Shown one piece after another: positions 57,893 to 64,000 of a stretch of 64,000 nucleotides of DNA (the first letter of the stretch is position 1; every line of letters begins with the position of its first letter). This DNA is from Vibrio tasmaniensis (GTDB lineage: Bacteria; Pseudomonadota; Gammaproteobacteria; Enterobacterales; Vibrionaceae): contig NZ_AP025513.1 in NCBI RefSeq assembly GCF_024347635.1, positions 50,714-114,713 of the forward strand, in the 5' to 3' direction. The position numbers were made by a program, and so were the translations under genes. The notes under the pieces are model-generated. The model had not been told where the DNA came from. It was given only the letters and a program-made list of their open reading frames with translations, and did no database searches.

Positions 57893-60392
57893 AAAAGTGC
57901 ATGGAGGTTTGCTCAATGGCGCGCTCCAGCGATTGACCTTGTTTATAAAGATTTTCACAATACTCAAACTCCTTTGGCTCGGTTGAGAACATGGCGCGTT
58001 TCACCGGAGAGGCGAAAAAGCGGTGGTAGGTGACATGGCCGCCTGCCTTGATACGCGCGCTGCTGTATCCGGCTTCTGCAGAGGGGGCGAAGCTTTTAAT
58101 GATGCGCTGCTCAAACGGTGAGAAGGCATCGGGGTTTTGGGCTAGGTATTTATCAAACCCTTCCCCTTGACGAAGAATGATGTGGATATCGGAGTTGTTG
58201 TAGCAGGCTTTGGCTTCTTCACTGCTAAAGAAATCCTCAATCCCTTGAGTCACCGTGCAAAAAGCGCCGCCGAACTTACGGGCGGTGCGATAACCGGTGT
58301 TGATGAACTCCCTCGCTTGCTCGTTCGCCCCAGAAAGCAGGCTCCACGCCTCTTCGATGATGCACATCTTAGGCGTAGAGCGAGAGCCTGAAAGGTACAT
58401 CTGCTGGTTAATCGACACCATCAGCGCAAAAATGACCGGTCTAAGCACCGCAGGCGGGAACCCATCCAACTCCAACGTCGTAAATTCAACGTTTGGGTCG
58501 AGCATGGAGGGCTTGTTAAACACGTCTTTATACATACCATCGGTGCAGAACTTTTTCAGTTGCACCGCAATGTCTTTGATGCGTCGGTCGCCTTCCTCTC
58601 CCGCAATCTCAATCAAGGCGTCTCTGACATCATCCACTAAGGCTTGATTGCCTTTAGATTCCCACGCTGTCACTATCGCATCGCCGAGTACGCTTTGTTG
58701 AAACGCCGTCAGTGGCGTGTAGGGCGACGCAATGGTGGCGAACAACGCGGTGATGTTATCGAGCGCTTCCATCATGGGGTCAACGGGTCTACCGTCATCG
58801 TCCACAAACTCAAACTCCGCATTTTGCATGGAGCCTAAATGGGTGAACGGGTTTAAGAAGATGTTGGCGTGGGTCATGTAGGTCCCCCCAAGGCTGAGCG
58901 TCAGTTTTTTATAGCTGGCGCCTTTATCGAGTATCCACACTTTACCGCCCATGGCGTAAACCGTTTCCGCGATTTCTTGAACTAGGAAGCTTTTCCCGGC
59001 GCCGGAGCCTCCCGTCAGGGCGATGTTTTGGTTATCACTGCCACAGGTGAAAGGGTTAAAGAACGAGATTTGTTGGCGCATCGTGGGTAGGAGTACGCCC
59101 CCTTTGAGTTGGCTAAAGTCCATGATGAGCGGAAAGAGATTCACCAGATTTGAGCTTTTAAACGTGCGAACGCGCCCGGCTTTTTTACAATCGCCCCATA
59201 ACCCTTCACTCATCATAAAAGGCAAGGTGGAAAGCAGCGCTTGGGGCTGATTCATTTTCAGTGGAATGATATCAAGCCCCGCATTGCCAAATGACTCCTT
59301 CGCCGCTTGGGTGTCTTTTTTCTGACAGGCTTTGTCAGTCAGCAGTGAGACGGTGAGTACCATAGACGCGATGGTAAACTCTTTAGACAACAAGCCTTTT
59401 TGCAAGGCTTTGCGCTCTTTGAGTTCATCTTCGGCCATGGGCGCGAGTATCGCCATTTGGCTGTTCACCGTCTTGGTTAAGTCTTTTATCTTATTATCGT
59501 TATCTGCGTTCTGCTTACCGGTTGGCTCGTTACGAAAACTTAAGGTCACGCGATGCGGGCAAGTGATGTTACGCGATACGTTGCGGATAGAAGAGAAAGC
59601 TTCGGGTAAGGCGTATAGGCGATAATCACCAGGCAATCGAGAAAGCCCCAGATGAACCAAGCGTGTGCGTACCTCTTCCCCTTGATCATTGGTGTGACGG
59701 GTGGCGATATGACCACGATGGGTTAACGCTTCGGTATCGGGAGATAACGCTTGCAGGTTTAAAGGCTCTAGTGGGTTGTAGCTTTTTTCCTTTGGCCTGT
59801 CTTGGCGCTTATCAAAGTTTAAGATATCCCCCACACCAGTGAGCAACATCTCAGGTGTCACGGGCAGTAAATCAAACCCCAGCTGCGCGAGTCCCGTCTC
59901 TAGCGTCATTCGCGCATCCAGCAGCTCTTGTGGGTCTTTTTCCGTGGTGGAGACAAAAAAGAACGCGTCGTAGTCGCGCAAATCAAAGCGATTGTTTTTT
60001 TGTCTGTGCAGGTAACCGTGCTGCGCGGCGTAGTGGGCGTAAATGGCGTCATCGTTGGCCATCTTCTGGCAGATACCGCCTCGCTGACTGAGTAGCGCTT
60101 GATTGCCTTCTAAGTAGTGCGCGACACGGTTATGACCAAACAGCTGTACTTGATAGTCCCATTTATCCCCATCGGGCAAGTCCCCCATGAGGTGGCTTAA
60201 TGACTGAATCAAATCGTCGTTTGCGCCCCCAAGGACGCTGATTTTAAAACCAAAGCCGCGTGAGTGAGCGTTATCAAAGACTTGCTCAATGGGATCGTAG
60301 TCTCGATACGGTAATTCATGGTGAAGGTGGTTTTGGGCTTGCTTGGCATCTTGGAACAAGGCGGACAAGCCACTTCGTGAGGAAGAAAACAT
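57843..60392 (-). CDS. traC: TraC, copy B
   Basis: 849 residues, only a few amino-acid differences from copy A (for example SSSRSG for STSRSG near the start and DKACQKK for DKTRQKK). Walker A GGSGAGKS is intact. Confidence 0.95.
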   Translation of the reverse strand: MFSSSRSGLSALFQDAKQAQNHLHHELPYRDYDPIEQVFDNAHSRGFGFKISVLGGANDDLIQSLSHLMGDLPDGDKWDYQVQLFGHNRVAHYLEGNQALLSQRGGICQKMANDDAIYAHYAAQHGYLHRQKNNRFDLRDYDAFFFVSTTEKDPQELLDARMTLETGLAQLGFDLLPVTPEMLLTGVGDILNFDKRQDRPKEKSYNPLEPLNLQALSPDTEALTHRGHIATRHTNDQGEEVRTRLVHLGLSRLPGDYRLYALPEAFSSIRNVSRNITCPHRVTLSFRNEPTGKQNADNDNKIKDLTKTVNSQMAILAPMAEDELKERKALQKGLLSKEFTIASMVLTVSLLTDKACQKKDTQAAKESFGNAGLDIIPLKMNQPQALLSTLPFMMSEGLWGDCKKAGRVRTFKSSNLVNLFPLIMDFSQLKGGVLLPTMRQQISFFNPFTCGSDNQNIALTGGSGAGKSFLVQEIAETVYAMGGKVWILDKGASYKKLTLSLGGTYMTHANIFLNPFTHLGSMQNAEFEFVDDDGRPVDPMMEALDNITALFATIASPYTPLTAFQQSVLGDAIVTAWESKGNQALVDDVRDALIEIAGEEGDRRIKDIAVQLKKFCTDGMYKDVFNKPSMLDPNVEFTTLELDGFPPAVLRPVIFALMVSINQQMYLSGSRSTPKMCIIEEAWSLLSGANEQAREFINTGYRTARKFGGAFCTVTQGIEDFFSSEEAKACYNNSDIHIILRQGEGFDKYLAQNPDAFSPFEQRIIKSFAPSAEAGYSSARIKAGGHVTYHRFFASPVKRAMFSTEPKEFEYCENLYKQGQSLERAIEQTSMHFYGKEIDAFNQAIGASA

Positions 60393-60410
60393 GGGTATTC
60401 CTTTTCTATT

Positions 60411-60779
60411 TTACCAAAACACAGACAATGGCCAGCTGACACTCTGCATCGCTTCATCACTGTTCTGTATATCGATAGCTAGCTTTGGTTGATTTTGCTG
60501 GCGTAAGCATTCATACACACTCATCGGTGGCAGTGAGAGCGTGTCTGTTGGTGGAAGTGTGCTTGTTGCTAGCTTTGGTGGCTCTAGGCATCGCTGTACG
60601 GCTTGGGTGATGATTTGCTCGAATTGAGGGGGCTGAGACGCAATGTAGTTCGCCACGGTGTGGTCTCTGGCATCATCGTGTGAGGTGATGAACTGCGCCA
60701 CTTGTGCAAGGGCGCTGCTCAGGAATACGCCCCATAACACTAAGAAGGCAATGAATACTTTTTTGAGTGCTTGTTTCAT
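60411..60779 (-). CDS. Hypothetical protein between traV and traC, copy B
   Basis: 122 residues. N-terminal membrane segment (KKVFIAFLVLWGVFLSS) and C-terminal SDEAMQSVSWPLSVFW are as in copy A, but residues ~44-105 are different (VQRCLEPPKLATSTLPPTDT, MSVYECLRQQNQ). Two Cys are kept in the variable region in each copy. Confidence 0.6.
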   Translation of the reverse strand: MKQALKKVFIAFLVLWGVFLSSALAQVAQFITSHDDARDHTVANYIASQPPQFEQIITQAVQRCLEPPKLATSTLPPTDTLSLPPMSVYECLRQQNQPKLAIDIQNSDEAMQSVSWPLSVFW

Positions 60780-60781
60780 GG

Positions 60782-61177
60782 TTAATCCTTCCAAATCTCG
60801 CGCGCAGGGCGCCCAGACCAACGGCTATCGTCTAAGACAAAGTAAACATCCATCGTATCGATGTAGTGATTGTCTTTGTCGATGAAAGGGAAGACGGTGA
60901 GCTTTTTAACGTCTTCTTGGCTTCGCTCAGGCTCCCCCTCTCGATTGCGCCTTGGCAGTAAGGTAAAGGCGGACGGTGGGGCAAGACGCGATTGAGGGGA
61001 AACCGTGGCTATGCCGCTGTCACCGGTATAGCCGTAGACGTTGTCTCGAACCTCGTTCATGGTGACGCATCCGGAAACGCCGCCGACCTTATCGCAACTG
61101 TATTCGCTCTCAAAGCCCGCGCTGCAGCCGGTCAGACCTAGGAGTATCGATAGTGAAAACAAAAACTGTCTATTCAT
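60782..61177 (-). CDS. traV: TraV, copy B
   Basis: 131 residues with the same lipobox (LTGC) and, apart from one residue (GIATVS for GIPTVS), the same sequence as copy A. Confidence 0.88.
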   Translation of the reverse strand: MNRQFLFSLSILLGLTGCSAGFESEYSCDKVGGVSGCVTMNEVRDNVYGYTGDSGIATVSPQSRLAPPSAFTLLPRRNREGEPERSQEDVKKLTVFPFIDKDNHYIDTMDVYFVLDDSRWSGRPAREIWKD

Positions 61178-61179
61178 GG

Positions 61180-62718
61180 TTATTCCTCACGCCCAAAGCC
61201 CACGCTGTTTAACCCTTGTTGGGTGATTTTTTGCGCTAATGGGTTGATAGGGGCAGTTTGAGTGGTGGGTGGAAGGGCGGGAGCATTGGTAATAACATCG
61301 AGTATCTGGTTAGAGCTCGATACGTGCTCACGCTGCTCATTAATGCGCGCTTCGTATTCATCGGCCAGTAGCGGGTCTAATGGAAAGCCTTCCAAAAAGA
61401 CAATATTGACGATGCCACCAGGATTGACTTCCACTATGGGGTGGTAGAGCTCCGCCAGTTTGATGTAGTAATCCGCCAGCTTGCTGCCAACGCTTTCGGT
61501 AGCGCCGCCAAGTAGATTTAATCCTATCTTATCGGTGTCAATGCTTTGACTTGGACCAAGCGCGGTCGGTGTTGTGGTTTGGGCGAGCGCTTTACCGGCA
61601 TCCCCAACGCCTTGCAATATTCCAGCAATGCCCGCCATTTGAACGATTTTCCCGTTTTTCAAGATGGTCGTGCCGCGAATGCCATTGCGCCCAAAGTTAA
61701 ACACGGTCGCATTGACGGGGATATCAAGGATATCCCCATTGGGTTGTATGCAGCTTATTCTGTTGGTGCGCGCCACGCCGCGACTGGATGAAATTTCCCC
61801 GTAGACCGCGCCTGTGATGGTGCAGTCCTTGAGTTTGGAGGGCTGACCGTTGGGTAATATTCCTTGATTGACGGTTTGAAAGACAATCGGGGAGGTATCG
61901 CCTTGTCCAGACACGCCCGCATTCGCATCCGCACCCCCAGTAATCACTGCGGTCACAAAAGTGCCGGTTGGTACGTAGTTATCGGTCGTGCGGCGAGATT
62001 GTTTCTCCTCGATACTGGCTTGCCAATGAAACTCAAAGCTATCAAAGGCATCCCCACCAAAAGCCACATCATCTTGTTGTTGATACTGAAACTCATTGAC
62101 CTTAGCGGTTTCAATGTTGCCATTTATTGCCGGTCTTGGGGGCAGCTTGTATTGACCAAACGTGCCGCCTTGTTGACTGTCTATCTTGTGCTGAGTGGAA
62201 GGGGCACCGGTATTGAGGGCTGAGGCCAGTTGTGTCTCAAGCTGGACTTTGAGCGCGTCCACTTCATCGAGCTTTTGTTGCATCTTTTGCTCAAGCTCTG
62301 TCAGTTGTGACGCATTATCACGCTCATTGGCTTTTTTTATGTTTTCTAACTCAGAGGTTAAGCTCTGTCCAAAGCGGCTCAATGTCCCCTCAAACTTGAC
62401 TAAGCTTTGCTCGATTTGGTTGATTTTATCTTGCTGAAACGTCAGGGCCGATTGGTTGTCCTTGTCGGTGAAATCGTCGGTGACGATGGCGCCAAAGCCA
62501 ACGTCTTGATTGACGTTGCTTGGCGCTTGGGGAGGCTGCGTGAATCGCCACACTACCAATGCGATAGCGGCCAATATCAGCAACACCGTGAACGTTATGG
62601 TGCGATTGCGCTTTCTTGTTACGGCATTGACGGTGCCGCCGTCTTCAAAGTCCCCATCGGTGTCTTTGAAGGCGCGTTTCTTAAAGCGGTCAAATGCGTC
62701 CTTTTGTTTATCGAACAT
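61180..62718 (-). CDS. traB: TraB, copy B (full length)
   Basis: 512 residues. It keeps the cytoplasmic start MFDKQKDAFDRFKKR and the codon (Glu) that is a stop in copy A, then the membrane helix (about 38-56), the coiled coil and the VirB10-like domain. Its start overlaps the traK stop by 11 bases. If copy A TraB is defective, this gene could supply the function for both. Confidence 0.93.
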   Translation of the reverse strand: MFDKQKDAFDRFKKRAFKDTDGDFEDGGTVNAVTRKRNRTITFTVLLILAAIALVVWRFTQPPQAPSNVNQDVGFGAIVTDDFTDKDNQSALTFQQDKINQIEQSLVKFEGTLSRFGQSLTSELENIKKANERDNASQLTELEQKMQQKLDEVDALKVQLETQLASALNTGAPSTQHKIDSQQGGTFGQYKLPPRPAINGNIETAKVNEFQYQQQDDVAFGGDAFDSFEFHWQASIEEKQSRRTTDNYVPTGTFVTAVITGGADANAGVSGQGDTSPIVFQTVNQGILPNGQPSKLKDCTITGAVYGEISSSRGVARTNRISCIQPNGDILDIPVNATVFNFGRNGIRGTTILKNGKIVQMAGIAGILQGVGDAGKALAQTTTPTALGPSQSIDTDKIGLNLLGGATESVGSKLADYYIKLAELYHPIVEVNPGGIVNIVFLEGFPLDPLLADEYEARINEQREHVSSSNQILDVITNAPALPPTTQTAPINPLAQKITQQGLNSVGFGREE

Positions 62719-63493
62719 GAGCGGCGCCTCCTCCGGTAATGAGATAGAGCGTGGTGGTTTGCCCTGGTTTTAATTGATAGGCATCGAGCGCAGCTGAGCG
62801 TGCAGAGTCGCTGTAGAACTGCGCGGTGCTCAGTGATAGGTCACTGCGGCCTTGGTTTTTGAGCTGATAAACCACCCCAGAGTAATCACGGCCCACAAAG
62901 ACCGTTTGAGGGATGATGGCCAATGCCGCTTCATCTTTAGGCAGCGTTTTAGGGTCAACGTCATGGCGTTTAAAGCCCGCAATGGGTGCGCCGTCATGGA
63001 CAAAGCGCATCATGGCTTTGGTGAGCGCGGTCATGGCCGCGGGGTAATCCGCGGCAAGCTCTATTGGGCTTTGCTGCTCTTTGTAGCTTTGTGACCAGAC
63101 AAACTCTGTGACCAAAGACGGGGTCGCTTTAGGCGTAATGAACAGCGCGAACAGCCGCCCTTTCTCTGTGGTCAGGTGCGCAGTGAACGGTAAGGCGATA
63201 TTGATTTTTAGTGCAATGGAGCCTGATGCGTCTTTTTGGTTGCCTGACGAGGTGCAAAACCCTTTCGGGCAGACAATGGAAAGAATGCGGTCGTTTTTGA
63301 CCACTAAGCGGTTCACGTTAATGGAAGAGAGTGCCAAGGGTATGGTGTCGCCTTCATCAAACTCATAACTGACCATGGCGGCATTGTTGGCTATGGCTAA
63401 AGGGGGGATGAGCCAAGTCAGCAAAAGCACCATGGATAAACAAAGGGAGCGCCACCGCATTGAGGGGGTAAAAAAGGGTTGATTAAGATTCAT
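62708..63493 (-). CDS. traK: TraK, copy B
   Basis: 261 residues from the ATG at 63493, overlapping the traE stop as in copy A. Nearly identical to copy A, with small changes (NRLVVKN for NRLLVKN). Confidence 0.9.
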   Translation of the reverse strand: MNLNQPFFTPSMRWRSLCLSMVLLLTWLIPPLAIANNAAMVSYEFDEGDTIPLALSSINVNRLVVKNDRILSIVCPKGFCTSSGNQKDASGSIALKINIALPFTAHLTTEKGRLFALFITPKATPSLVTEFVWSQSYKEQQSPIELAADYPAAMTALTKAMMRFVHDGAPIAGFKRHDVDPKTLPKDEAALAIIPQTVFVGRDYSGVVYQLKNQGRSDLSLSTAQFYSDSARSAALDAYQLKPGQTTTLYLITGGGAAHVR

Positions 63494-64000
63494 CGGTGTT
63501 GACCTCGACGGTCTCAATGGAGAGTAAACCTATTGAGCCTTGTTCGTAGCTAAAGTTAACTTGATACCACTTCATCTCCGGCTCTAGGGCGCGTTGGCCG
63601 ACGTGCTTTTGGAGTGTGCCGTAGAGCTGTACTTGGAGGGTATCGAGGGAAATACGGACGTCCTCGACCGCAAATTGACTGCTGATGTTGTTTTTTTTAA
63701 TCACCGTGGCTTCACGAAGCAGCTTAGGCTGTACGCTGTGCCAACTTGTTTCATCGACATAGTCAAGCAACAACCCAAACTGACGGCCAACGCTGGCTGG
63801 CGTAATGTTGAGTTTCAGGTGGAGGAGGTAATGGGCCATTTGTTGAAGGTAAGGCTCATCGACGGCGCCATCTGAAATGGTAAAGGCTTGAGAGAGCGTC
63901 GGGGGGATTAAGGTTCGGCTTTGGTGGGTCAGGGCTTGATAACTGGTGTAACCCAACACCAGGTTCGTGATAAGCATGACAAGAAAGCCTGCACTCAAAA
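63483..64000 (-). CDS. traE: TraE, copy B (N-terminus beyond the window)
   Basis: About 172 C-terminal residues are present; by comparison with copy A the first ~18 codons lie to the right of the window. Scattered differences (QMAHYLL for QMADYLL, IETVEVN for IEAVEVN). Confidence 0.9.
   Translation of the reverse strand, partial: LSAGFLVMLITNLVLGYTSYQALTHQSRTLIPPTLSQAFTISDGAVDEPYLQQMAHYLLHLKLNITPASVGRQFGLLLDYVDETSWHSVQPKLLREATVIKKNNISSQFAVEDVRISLDTLQVQLYGTLQKHVGQRALEPEMKWYQVNFSYEQGSIGLLSIETVEVNTDES

Noticed and set aside
1..64000. Duplication explained by a circular contig read past its origin
   Set aside because: Copies A and B differ throughout and in gene content, so the window does not repeat itself.

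Overview
The window looks like part of a conjugative plasmid, or plasmid cointegrate, from a gammaproteobacterium, most likely a member of the Vibrionaceae. It carries an F-type (MPF-F) transfer system with a TraI relaxase of the MOBF class, a replication gene, a partition pair, a toxin-antitoxin pair and many small cargo genes. The host assignment is an inference from the style of the tra genes and from a Vibrio-like rRNA-leader sequence in the tra leader; no chromosomal housekeeping gene is present.

Layout: (1) 1-15433, minus strand: transfer genes of copy A, read from right to left as traA, L, E, K, B, V, C, W, U, trbC, N, F, trbB and the first part of H, with small accessory genes between them. 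(2) 15434-17340: tra control region with traY, structured leader sequences, a boxA-like site and the replication leader. (3) 17341-20880: replication initiator candidate, a hairpin-rich region that probably holds the origin, and a ParA/small-ParB partition operon with TGTAC/TATACAA repeats on both sides. (4) 20940-33950: an AT-rich block of mostly small plus-strand genes, including an Abi/HEPN protein, a zinc-ribbon protein, two DUF2513-like paralogues, an FRG-domain protein, mqsRA, several broken genes, and two copies of a structured ~500-bp noncoding element. (5) 33477-34881: lytic transglycosylase, an oriT that matches the F nic site at 13 of 14 bases, and a TraM-like gene. (6) 34900-64000, minus strand: traI, traD, traG, traH, trbB, traF, traN, trbC, traU, traW, traC, traV, traB, traK and part of traE. 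From traH onward this is a second, diverged copy B of region 1, about 49.7 kb away from copy A.

How it fits together: traM, traY and TraI would form the relaxosome at oriT, TraD couples it to the pilus and channel proteins, and TraN, TraG and TraU stabilise mating pairs. By analogy with F, the minus strand is the transferred strand and is led by the 34.1 to 16.7 kb block. The cargo genes there are nearly all on the plus strand, so the incoming single strand is their template. The two repeated structured elements in that block are good candidates for single-stranded (Frpo/ssi-like) promoters. Copies A and B differ by point changes, a nonsense codon in traB of A, a 1.1-kb deletion in B and exchange of small genes. 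They are therefore not the same DNA read twice around a circle, and a fusion of two related plasmids is the simplest reading.
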